The notes under the pieces: model-generated
Told to the model about the DNA's origin: nothing
Seen by the model: the letters and a program-made list of their open reading frames with translations, nothing else
The model's database searches: none
Made by a program: the position numbers and the translations under genes
DNA from: Mesodorylaimus sp. YZB2_4
Lineage: Eukaryota > Nematoda > Enoplea > Dorylaimida > Dorylaimidae
Direction of reading: 5' to 3'
DNA length: 64,000 nt
Assembly: GCA_030248295.1 (NCBI GenBank)
Contig: JASANH010000183.1
Location: 186,001 to 250,000 of the forward strand
In this document: piece by piece, positions 35,731 through 46,775 of the stretch
How positions within the stretch are numbered: the first letter of the stretch is position 1
Layout: each line of letters opens with the position of its first letter

Positions 35731-36757
35731 CTGTGAAAAGAAGTGAAAAGGAAGACGTCTAGCATACATAATGGTGGTCTATCGAATGGCGAGTTGGGCA
35801 AGTGGAAAATTGCCTCATCAAATATTTTACGTGAGTACACACGGCTATAACATATCACTGAATCTGTTGTGGATTTTCTGGCACATTTGGCCACCACTAA
35901 TTATAAGTCAATCAAGACGATCCTAAGAGAGATATACATAAAATAACAGAATCCCCTATGAAGAAACCAGTCCTTGGCACGCCTTTCTAACAAGTGCTGT
36001 AGACACCCTTAAACAAGGATTTGCTTTAATTAACGTTAAAAATTTTAAAATACATGGAAAAACCCATGCCACACTTTTTCCATGACAAAAACGTTAAAAA
36101 TTTCATAGCCGGAGACATGCCATGATTGCGAGTGGCCAATACCAACTTTTCGAACACATTCTCTCGCACCCCACTCTCATCGCTCACGAAGGTTGCACCC
36201 AAGTGGAAATGGCTGTGTCACCTTTCACGGAATAGAAGACTGATGACATTCCATTGTCACGGTTTGCTCTGAAGTTCTGAGAAAGACCCTGCCCAAAATA
36301 AGAAGGCGATAGTGTTCGAGTACGGCCTCTCCGCTGTAGTCATTTCGCGATGTCCAGTTCTTCGTGCCTACCTACTTTCAACGATCGCATGACCACATCG
36401 CTTTAGGCAGTGGCAAAATAAAGACGTTACGTAATACCAGTTCAGTAATCATCGATGGCCAGAGTTTAAGATGGCCAACAAGGGCATACGCAGTGAAAAC
36501 AGTATTTTGCCATGCTCTAATTGGCCCATGAGAGAGATGGTCATGGTAGAAGGGTGTAGTTCTTTTGTGTGGATACTCTAAGATCCAATACATCACCATT
36601 AAGGGCGTCAAAGAGCACTTGAAAGTGAATACTGTTGGTTCATTTTTGAGGTCTCCATTTGGGGTGTATTAATTCATTGGCTTGTCACAAAAGCTGGTCT
36701 GAAAGTTTATGAAGATTGCAAAATTTGTTTGAGTGGATCTACAGTAATTGTTACTTG

Positions 36758-39700
36758 ATGATAACTCCGTATAAGAGGATGTTACCGCTTATGGCAGCTG
36801 GTAAGCGATGTGGCTCGTAGGAGCGCTGATGGGAGAATGCGATACATATGGCAAAGCCTTTTGCTGAGAAAAGCGGAAATTCAGAAAACTTTCCGGATGG
36901 GGTATCAATTCGCTTAATTGCACTATCTCCAGAAATTACAAAACAGGCTGTTTCAGTCTGACTGCTACGAGTTTTTTCTCTTTTAGCATTAATATTCGTT
37001 CACTCATGCAACGCCGATTACAGCGGTATTGGAGGCCCATTAGCGAAGTCAGCCCGTAAACCAGTGCCTTCAAAAACCAGGACCACACAGTTTCCAGACA
37101 TCGATGCTGGTGAACCAAGTTTGCAAGAACCCAGTGCAATAATCAATGCAGCTATTATTCGTGAAAATGCCACCGTACCTCCGTCAGCTGTGGAGACGCC
37201 ACAAATTTTCTTACCGACACCTGGCGAGTACAGTAAGTACTGTATCTATCTTTCATGGGGGCACATTGAGGCTACCAACAGAGCCACAGGAGTTGGCAGC
37301 ATAGCATCACTGTACAGCTTAGGATACGCCTGATTTTAGTTTCATCACCCCCCTTTGACCTGTACTTTAGCACTGCACATTGACCCTATGCACCATCTGT
37401 CTTGCTTTTTCTAACGATAAGTTGACCTTGCATCCTTGTGCATAGTCAATAGTCGACGCAATGGCTATAAGGAAATACAGAAAACGTATTTCTGTTTCTG
37501 AATTGTTTAGGTGACATGTGCTGCTGGGAGCCATACAAAGGTCAGGTGCTCACAGATATTGCCGAAGGACATATTTCGAAACCGTTTTATGGCTATGTCA
37601 CCACCGAATCGTGCAAGGATACAAATAGTTGCTTACAGAAATGTACTAAAGAAAAGGTAAGCACGAAAGGCGTGGAATTTTTAACGACAGAGTCTCACCC
37701 AGAGTATCTTTTCACTTTCCGATTGTCTCATGGGTTCTTTGAGCCAGAGAGACTGATAAATGAGAAGAGGTCGAGAGGACTCAATCTTGGCTTCATGTTG
37801 CAAATGGTCTCAAATTTTTCCTTGCTGCTAATAAAACACATTTTTGAAAATCGTGGTTGCTGAGTGTCAAATAGTCAGTCGTGGCCAGCGTCAAAGTCAC
37901 CAAACTTTTGATACAAGGGGTCGATTTTCGCCAAACAAACAGACGCCGCCTATCTCTCATCAAAGGGGTCGAATCCCCCACGCAAGATATTTGACCCTTC
38001 TGTTACTAGATCACAACGGTTGGCCACCTCGTCATCAGCCTCCAATATTCTAAAAGATATGTTGTACACACAGAGAAGGCTTCGTTAGCACATTTTACAA
38101 GCCGTATCTGTCTAGGTATATAACACTTACAAGAGCTCTTTAAAGCACTTGACTGGGCCATCACATCATGCACATCGTGCGAACCAAAAGTATTGCAAAC
38201 GAAACATAAACATGAGCCTTAGAATGATGAAGGGATACGTTATGCCCTTCCCATGAACATCATCAAAAAATGTATTGCTCACAAATTTTTTTTTCTCTAA
38301 AAGTTCAGAGACACTGGTGACCTGCGAATTGCACTTTACAAAGCTGCTAAAGTACAAATATTGTGAACTGCCTCTTTGAACAATTGCCTGTCATCGTTTA
38401 ACACGCGTCCCACAGTTTCTTGAAGTTCCATCACCACACTTAAAACTTTTTACAAACATCAAAGAGAGCGATTTTCTTTTTCAGTGCAACTACGTGGTTC
38501 AGCACAGCTCGAACAGCTCTGCTACACTGTACACAGTACACAGAGAAAAGACAGGCAACCTATCCGATACTAGCTTCACAAAAAGCGATGACGATTCCTA
38601 TGTACGACGTTGTTTGAGAGGTAAGTTTTGAGCATTATAAACTTATTATTCTAACCTAATCCTAGTTTATTGGTCCGCTATTAAACATGCAGTATATTTA
38701 TATAAAATTACACCGCATACATATATAAACACTACATGTATAGTCTTATATATATACACTGTATATCTATGATTCTGGGGCATATACGCAAGACAGCACA
38801 CACAGTACACATATGCCGGGGACCTAAAGAAACTTGCAGTCTTCTAGCGCACAGATAGCAAACTACACGATTTTATCGGCTGCTTATTCTGCCTGATAAC
38901 GGCATACTTTTCCTCGCAGAATACGACGTGACACCAGGCTGCACTGAATTAGTGGCAACTTCTTGTCCATTGTGCGACGAATTCTTCGAATTCGTCATCA
39001 AATATAACAAAACTTACAAAGGATGCGAATTTTTTCGACGCTTTGAAATTTATAAACTAAATAAATTAAAAATTTTAAAAATGAATAATCAGCGTGTACT
39101 GGAGGAAGATGCATCATTCGCAATAAATCGTTTCGCTGATTTTACGCACGATGAATTTGTCAAGTCGTTCACTGGAGCTATTCCAGAAGACGCCATTCCG
39201 AAAAGGAGAAGACGTCAAGCCACTTTGCCACCCGGATTAAAACCGATGACCGATCCTGTCATTAACGCAAGCGGTGCTCAAACCTTGCAGTTAAGGTAGT
39301 TATCTCAGTTTTGAATTTCCCGCCATTTTAGATTTCGCTTTTGAAAGTAAGAGAGGTCTACCAGCAGTAACGAGGTGCAGCCTTTGCAGGGTAAATTGGA
39401 CCCTTGAGTGCGAATCCACTTTTTTGACACGCATCGCACAGCAAATATGATTGAGACAAGACTGTTGGGGGATGCAGTGAGGAATTCAAACAGAGACCGA
39501 AATAAACGCTTTTTATCAGCACCCATCTATCAAAGTACAATAATGTAGGTTTCTGTAAAATTTTCTGTCATTTCAGGCACAACTGGGCCGCATTCGGGGT
39601 GATTCCTGCAGTCCGTGATCAAGGTGAATGCGGATCATGCTATGCATTTACAAGCACAGATTTGGTGGCAGCGCAGCACGCCATTGACCACGACATCAAT

Positions 39701-41772
39701 CATGCCTTCACCTTAGCCCCGCAGTACATATTGAACTGTTTTTCTTCGCCAGCCGCCTTCGGCTGCGATGGTGGTCGGCCGATGCTGGTCATGAAAGAAC
39801 TATCGAAATGCATAAACAATACTGAAGAAAATGCCTGCATGTTCCCCCTGGAAACATGTTTGCCTTATCAGAATGAGGCAGCGAAAACGTGTAACAAGCC
39901 GAAGCAATGTCCTGGTGCGCCAAATATTCAGGTAAGGAAAGCCCTGGGCTACCAAATCCAGCACATTACCCCGACGGCACCCCCTACCCCATCAGGCCTC
40001 TTCTCGTTTACCAGCCCTGCTGCAGGATAAAGGAGGGAGCAAGGCGCAGATAAGGCTTTCTGTCAACCGGGGATCGAACCCTGTTGCTACTGTACGGCTG
40101 AAAATCTCGCACATTTCACGTCCGCCGAGCAAGTAGTGACAGACGCTTTTCGCAGCCGCCACTGAGGCGGCTTTCTCGCAAATTCCCGTCTACTATGCAG
40201 GGGAATCAATGACTCACGATGCGTGAATGACAGAGGCCCACTGCGTTTTAGGTCAAGCAATACAACATGGTCTCAACTAATGACTACCTGGAGAAACAAA
40301 AGATGGCTGCTCTTCTAATGAGAGGCCCGTTGGTAGTTCAAATCGACGCTACTGAGGAGTGGCAGTTCTATTCAGAAGGCGTGCTTCGAGTGTATCAATG
40401 CACGAATAAGACAAACCATGCGGTCTTAATGACTGGATACGATTTTGGGGTGTCCATTCCTGCTTATATTATCCGGAATACCTGGGGTGAAGATTGGGGA
40501 CAGAAAGGCTATATTTACATCGAAGCTGGGGTTAATTGCTGTGGAGTTGGCCAAACTGTCACCTATGTGTGCACTGATAAGTGTGACGTAAATGAGAAGT
40601 TTGCTAAAATTCCAAGCCCGACCACAGCCTCCATTCCTTTGCCACCGACCATGCCACCAACTCCATTATACCCACCAGGCTCACCATCTCCGCTTATCCC
40701 AGAACCGTCATTTCCTCCATGTGCCGGTGGTAATTGCGGAGCTCCTGGGTCGACGGCATCGCCCGGATCGCCCAGGCCTCCTATTCCAACTGAACCATCT
40801 TACGTTCCTGGCCCTTCTTACATACCAGCCCCAGCTCCACCGCCTTACGTTCCTCAACAACCGCCACCGAGGCCATACGTGCCAGAACCAAGGCCTGCAC
40901 CATACTCGCAACCTGCCGTTCGACCACCGCCACCTGACTATGCCCAGCCGAATCCTCAATCTGCGATTCGTTTGCTATCAAATGACATGAGCGATCACAA
41001 TCGGGCTCTTTCCACGAGTAAGTATCCAAGCATAGGACCTTCATATAAGTTTGGGCTTTGTGACTGTGAGACTTTAACAGATTCCTCAGGCTCGGAATGC
41101 CAACTATTTTCACCCATTTCAGGCAGCGGATGTCCAATTTCAGTATTCCCCGCAAGCATTCTGTCAGATCTGGTTGCTGGTGCTAACCCCACAACGCCTG
41201 ATATTATCCTGAAATTTACAGATTCCTGTCGAATTAGCGAGTGTGGCAAGATTTGCGAAAAGGCGCAAGTAAGTCGTCAGTGTGCGGCCATGCATTTTAC
41301 AATTAAGCCCTACTCCACATGTAGAATTCTGCAATTCTTTTTGATATCGCTATCAAAAAACGTTGGATTCTTAAAGCCTGGCGCTCAAAGAAATTTGCAG
41401 TCTTATACTGCAGCACGCGCATACAGTACACTTAGACCTTTCACGCAGAGATTGTAGCTCCATGACTGGTGCGGCTCCATGAAGGCTCGATCCTACGTGC
41501 GGACAGGGACCTACGGAACATACACAAAGCTGTGTAGGCCAACCACCAACCCAACTGCGTGTTGGTGCTATGCAGTACTATATCATACCACTGCATTTCA
41601 GTGCAACTATTTCGTCCGGTCGAGTGGCAGCGGTCTAACAAACTTTTATACAGTGAATCCAGAACGACTCCGATCACCGACACTGGTCGACTCGTCCAGC
41701 TTAGATTCCTTTGTACCGCAATGTGCCATCGATAAACGTCGACGATTGACAAGGCTGATAGGCCACAAATAA
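36758..41772 (+). CDS. Secreted C1A cysteine peptidase with PAN-like modules at both ends
   Basis: Nine exons join in phase: 36758-36800, 36987-37232, 37511-37656, 38485-38620, 38920-39295, 39577-39931, 40252-41017, 41123-41268 and 41602-41772. They give 794 aa. Signal peptide (MITPYKRMLPLMAA + ALIFVHSCNA) is followed by DYSGIGGPLAKSARKP. Next come PAN-like module 1 (about 98-190; SCLQKCTKEKCNYV), an I29 propeptide (about 200-275; YKGCEFFRRFEIYKLNK then INRFADFTHDEF) and a basic KRRRRQ site. The papain-like domain has C337 (CGSCYAFT), H490 (TNHAVL), N510 (RNTWGEDWG), the oxyanion Gln and GCDGG. A Pro-rich hinge (about 545-680) leads to PAN-like module 2 (about 691-785; ECGKICEKAQCNYF). It is likely secreted as a zymogen; KRRRRQ suggests convertase processing between propeptide and enzyme. 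The paired terminal modules are unlike standard cathepsins. Confidence 0.87.
39955..40110 (-). repeat. Possible SINE remnant in peptidase intron
   Basis: On the - strand GGTTCGATCCCCGG forms a good B-box consensus inside the sixth intron of the + strand peptidase. No clear A box lies 30-60 bp upstream of it. I regard it as a degenerate tRNA-derived repeat and not a tRNA gene. Confidence 0.3.
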
Positions 41773-43222
41773 TTGACTGTGGTTTGCCTGGGTTCTTATT
41801 CATGCTCTTAATTAAAAGTGATTTTGTGCGAGCCATATTTGCTACTTACATGAAGCGATATACGTACTGTGCTATTCACTATGCTGTAGCAATACACTGT
41901 CAGTGTTTGTCGAACGCCGACGGGCCATTTGAGGGCAGCCTGGCCCAAAGAGCTTGGAAATCCAGTCCCTGGAGGCTGACTACGACGCTGTCATGACTGT
42001 CATAGTATTACAGTATGTGTGCCTTCAAAAACCATTATGTTAGAGGGCACATTAAAAAATCGTCACCGAAACTGTCCTGGACACCTCACTGGATAGCATC
42101 AACTGCACATAATTCTCTGAAACTAACAAATTAAGACGAACATAATTATTTTGAAATAGAAGAGGTTTTTGACAAGCATGGACGGCTTATCTGCAACCCG
42201 CCTGAGCCGTACTGCACACTGATCGTGAGTAACTACAGTTGTAGTAGGCGGAATAGCCCTACATTAAACCGCGGGAAGTAGATGTACTCCAAAATCCTCC
42301 ACGCAGGTCACGTCGTAGGTGCCTGAGACATCAACCCGACGGGTTTTAGCCTCGCTCGGGGGATGGGGGGCGTATCGTGGCCAACCAAGGCAACTGATGC
42401 GCTGTATGTGGCGGCCAGTCAAGGCAGCCAGATACACTACCTTCTCCACAGGCCAAACACACCTACTACACAGTGCGCATGCGCTCGTGCGTGGAGCGGC
42501 TAAAATCAAGATCTTGTGGTTCAGTGTTAAGAGGTCTGCTGTCCAGGTGTCTGGTCGCATTGAATCAGAATTGAGTTACGTCTGTGTTTTACAACATCAC
42601 CAAAATCCATCAAAAACCGTCAGCAATGATCATATTTATGACTGAAAAATATGTCGAATGGATCGCCAAGGTTAGAGAATAACGTCCTCTGTAAAAAGTA
42701 AAATTTTGTAAAAAAATTTCTTTTTAAAATTTTGTAAAAATTTCTTGCAAAAAGTCAGGTTTTTCTTGCAAGTAAACTTAACAAACTTACTTGACGTCCA
42801 GCATCTACGCCCCCCTCCAATCGATGTTAGAACGGATGATGAGCAGCCTTGGACATTGATGTCGATATGTAAAGGGTTGGACCCAGATGAGTATCCGTGC
42901 GTCATTCGACGACAGTTCATTAAAGAGCTCCTGTAACATTCTAAACTGCGCGGAGAAAAATTAAAGCCATCCTTATTGACGCACATGCTCCGTAGAATTA
43001 TTTTAAATTCAATTCATTCAGGAATGTAGGAGACTGTAGCGTCTGTTGGTGTTTCATCATGCCGCGCCCTGATTGCACAAGCGATCAAGCGATTTGCTCA
43101 ACTGGGCAATCCTTGATGATGAAATCTGATCTCCTTGCCTTTAAATACTGCGCGCAGTTTGTCGACGTCACTTGATGTAAGATCATCAAAGAAAGGATTG
43201 ACCCAGCCCTTAGATTGCAAGA
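41773..43222. other. Intergenic stretch with repeat family A
   Basis: No gene was seen apart from the repeat at 42308-42482. AT-rich patches near 42700-42770 (TTTTGTAAAAA repeats) have no coding potential. The segment just before 43223 carries AGATCATC and the presumed promoter of the PAPR protein. Confidence 0.45.
42308..42482 (+). repeat. Dispersed repeat family A, copy 2
   Basis: Inverted partner of 2434-2610 (see that entry for shared blocks). It starts GTGCCTGAGACATCAACCC and ends near CACAGTGCGCATGCG. Divergence of the two copies is substantial, so the insertions are old. Confidence 0.65.
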
Positions 43223-44658
43223 ATGATTCGACTCCTAGTCGCGATCGTCGCGCTTAGCGTATTTGCTGGTGCTGGTAAGTGTAATGGGATAGTCACAAGG
43301 AGACTGGACCGGAGAAGAAGACTGAAGACTTAATTTTACCCTTAGCTCCGCTTATCAAACAAGCTCCAGCCCCAGCCCCACGACCTGAACCAGCGCCAGC
43401 TCCACGACCAAAGCCAGCACCAGCTCCAGCCCCACGACCTGAACCAGCGCCAGCTCCACGACCAAAGCCAGCACCAGCTCCAGCTCCACGACCCGAACCA
43501 GCGCCAGCTCCACGACCAAAGCCAGCACCAGCTCCAGCTCCACGACCCGAACCAGCGCCAGCTCCACGACCAAAGCCAGCACCAGCTCCAGCCCCACGAC
43601 CCGAACCAGCGCCAGCTCCACGACCAAAGCCAGCACCAGCTCCTCGACCCGAACCAGCGCCAGCTCCACGACCCGAACCAGCGCCAGCTCCTCGACCCGA
43701 ACCAGCGCCAGCTCCACGACCCGAACCAGCGCCAGCTCCACGACCCGAACCAGCGCCAGCTCCAGCCCCACGACCCGAACCAGCGCCAGCTCCAGCCCTA
43801 CGACCCGAACCAGCGCCAGCTCCACGACCCGAACCAGCGCCAGCTCCGCGACCCGAACCAGCGCCAGCTCCGCGACCCGAACCAGCGCCAGCTCCACGAC
43901 CCGAACCAGCGCCAGCTCCACGACCCGAACCAGCGCCAGCTCCACGACCCGAACCAGCGCCAGCTCCACGACCAAAGCCAGCACCAGCTCCAGCCCCACG
44001 ACCCGAACCAGCGCCAGCTCCACGACCCGAACCAGCGCCAGCTCCACGACCCGAACCAGCGCCAGCTCCACGACCAAAGCCAGCACCAGCTCCAGCCCCA
44101 CGACCCGAACCAGCGCCAGCTCCACGACCCGAACCAGCGCCAGCTCCACGACCCGAACCAGCGCCAGCTCCACGACCCGAACCAGCGCCAGCTCCACGAC
44201 CAAAGCCAGCACCAGCTCCAGCCCCACGACCCGAACCAGCGCCAGCTCCACGACCCGAACCAGCGCCAGCTCCACGACCCGAACCAGCGCCAGCTCCGCG
44301 ACCAGAAGGACCGTTGTCGTGCGCTCTGAATCAAGCTGGTCAAGATAAGCCAGAACGTGAGGGTCCCTCTAATAACAAGGATAAATCAAAGAATAAATCA
44401 AACAATAAATCGAAGAATAAGTCAAAAAACAAATCGCGCGGCAGTGGCGAAGGAAAGGTCAGGCCAGTCCCTCCTCAGTCGCAACGACCAGGCCAGGGCA
44501 GCCCCGGAAATGGCAGTCCACCTCGTGGAAGCAGCATCCCCAAGCCGAGGCCTGCTCCTCGACCCGTTGTTAACAACCCTGTTAATGATCCCAATGCGGG
44601 CAAAGGTGACGCAATCGCATTTGCTCTCGACTCTCAGAGTCGAGAGCAAAAGCGATAG
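43223..44658 (+). CDS. Secreted Ala-Pro-Arg repeat protein
   Basis: Two exons, 43223-43274 and 43346-44658, join at phase 1 and give 454 aa. Exon 1 encodes a signal peptide (MIRLLVAIVALSVFAGA). Residues about 18-340 are near-perfect repeats of the 8-mer APAPRPEP with RPKPAPAP variants, alternating Glu and Lys between Arg-Pro steps. A single Cys (PLSCALNQAG) follows, then a Lys/Asn/Ser-rich stretch (KSKNKSNNKSKNKS) and a Pro/Gly/Arg tail ending SREQKR. The protein should be extended and polyampholytic, and secreted. A coating, lubricating or matrix role is possible; that is inference. It sits between the two + strand peptidases and shares Ala-Pro linkers with the - strand one. AATAAA at 44767 is the likely polyadenylation signal. 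Because of the 24-bp unit, antisense frames stay open for 306 codons, but they lack start context and splice support. Confidence 0.8.
43355..44310 (+). repeat. 24-bp coding minisatellite (APAPRPEP)
   Basis: About 950 bp of tandem units of the form CCAGCGCCAGCTCCACGACC plus CGAA, with CCAAAG variants that give RPKP. Unit purity is high, which suggests recent expansion or gene conversion. Every third unit or so is a longer CCAGCTCCAGCCCCACGA version, giving a higher-order pattern. Confidence 0.9.
44621..44649. other. 14-bp perfect inverted repeat at the PAPR gene stop
   Basis: Left arm TTGCTCTCGACTCT (44621-44634) and right arm AGAGTCGAGAGCAA (44636-44649) are exact complements around one C. 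It sits in the last codons of the PAPR gene, ending 9 bases before the end of the stop codon. Related GACTCTCAGA and GAGAGCG words follow. It would form a tight mRNA hairpin. Confidence 0.75.
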
Positions 44659-46775
44659 AGCAAGTGCGAGCAAATGCAAATGCGACTCTCAGAACCGAAA
44701 GCGAATGCGATTGAGAGCGCGTTGAAAATGAAGGATGGCCTATATAATTTCTTGGCCTCGTTGAGAAATAAAAGATTGTCTTTTGTCTTTTACACAGCAC
44801 TCTTATTCACCAATTTCAACCAGTATCGTACACTTCTGTCAATTTTTTAAAGATTTTCTCACGTGAAGTTCAACCAAAGCCACCACACTTTTAGGTCGAG
44901 CCGTTCAGTTTAGAGACAATCATGTTCCACTAAACTATATTACTGTTATAATGCAATTATAAGCTAATTTTTAATTTCGCCACACTGTATCTTTACAAAA
45001 AGTAAAATTATCAATGGATCTGTAATATACTACGACTATTTACTATAATCCCTCTGTCCCTCGGCGGCGAGGCAATAAGTCACATTTAGAAAACATGGAA
45101 AAGCATTACAAATCGCAGACCTGCATAATGCAGCCATCGATTCTTTACCGTAGAATAGCTATTGCAAATCAAAAATCAAAAGTGTAGTAAGAACTTTCTT
45201 TGGTGCTCAAGTTCAGTTGGACGAACGTTTTGATTCAATTGGCATCCTGATCCTGGTATCCTGCCTGTCGATAGGACGGCCCCTCGGCGAGGATCACCTC
45301 CGAGTTCACGATGCCACGTGAGCATTCTTCGATTCCGATTCGCCCACAAATCTGCAGGGCATGGCTTAGATCTTTAAAACCCCACAATCCTTTTTGGTGC
45401 AGTCGGACTGTGAGTCAGGTTCGCGCTTCGCCATAACACGTTCACTTCTCTTACACCCGGATTGGTGTTTCTGTACCTGCCAGTATGCTGCTAATGGCTG
45501 CTTGATTCCCCCCGATAGCCCTTGTATATCTTTACAACGTATTTTACGCAGTATTTTACACGCAGTATTTTGCACCGTGTGTTCCTTCGCCCAATAAATA
45601 AGGGAAAACTTGGAAAATCAAGTTTCACTTCGAAGTAATACTTTGTCCTAAATGTATTCGATGCTGGCTGCGGTAGATTAATCAAAATAGCGTAGAAAAT
45701 TAGAACGCTCATGAACGCTGCACACTGGCCACTGCATAGGTCTGCTCTTTCTTGCAAGTGGGATGCACGCGGCGCTCTCGCTGCTTTGATTAGTCCTTCA
45801 TCGTTACACACGATTAAACAGTGTTTTTTACCCCCCCCCCCCCCCCCTACTCTTTATGATCGATCTTGGCTCCGGGTACTGTTTTAATAACCCACTCTTT
45901 CACCCGATAATTCCGTTTCTTTGTTCCATATCATGCAGAACACGAATGCATTGTCAGAGTATGCGAACTACACAAAACGATTCCAAGAGCTTCAAGAAAT
46001 TTATCATCAATAATGACGACAGATTTACAGGAAATCCATCAGGGCCGTAAGGATTGATTGATTGCCTACCAGACTTTGATCCGAAGAATTTGTACTTTTT
46101 CTTGTTTAACATGCGATACTTTTCTTTCATATAGTGCCAGATGCATGGGGTCAAAGGGGGTGACGTGGCCAGAGCGGGGAATTGTAACAGATGAGTGGCA
46201 TAAAACATGTCACGCCGAAAAGGTGGGCAAGATCCTGTTAAATTTTTGGGTTATCGAGAACTGGTTAGGTAAAAAGGGTTTTTTCCATTCCTGTCTCAGT
46301 AATGGGATCTTGAAAAGGGGAAAGTGCACGAAAATTCACACGCCTTGTATGGCAACATATAACGATAGTGAAACAGTTAACCAGAAACGGTGGACAAAAC
46401 ACGGACTGCTCCAATTCTTGTCCAGCGCCGTCACGGAACGACGACCAAGAATTGACTTTCTCAATGTATTGCCAGAAATTCGGGGGAGGGGGGCATCGTT
46501 CATTCGTTTCTCAATAGTTTATTCTCGATGAAAAATGAGTTTCACGCTCGACTTAATTCTAGAACGTAACCGCCGGCTCTGCGTCGTAGTAGATTGCTAT
46601 AAACGGCTCGTTCTAGTCGATTACTAATCTCAGTCTTTTGTTCGCCCATGTTCAGTCAAGCTGTGTTTTAGAAAAGGTGAAGGGCATTTCTGCTGCTCAA
46701 CCGGTTTGCATACAAGCAGTGTATGCAGAACCAGTATAGCGTGTGGCAATAGTCAGTGCACCCTCTGGATTAGAA
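44659..46775. other. Intergenic stretch
   Basis: The stretch holds the PAPR gene polyadenylation signal (AATAAA, 44767) and a 17-C tract (45831-45847). A 157-codon frame at 46058-46531 has no recognisable domain, biased composition or splice partner, and I do not call it a gene. The 46.6-46.77 kb part is the presumed promoter of the next peptidase. Confidence 0.45.

Noticed and set aside
43355-44343. Antisense 306- and 181-codon frames
   Set aside because: They mirror the 24-bp minisatellite of the sense gene, which has a signal peptide exon and polyadenylation signal. Both lack splice or start context.
46058-46531. 157-codon frame on the + strand
   Set aside because: No domain, no compositional bias of coding DNA and no partner exons. 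The neighbouring genes explain the region without it.
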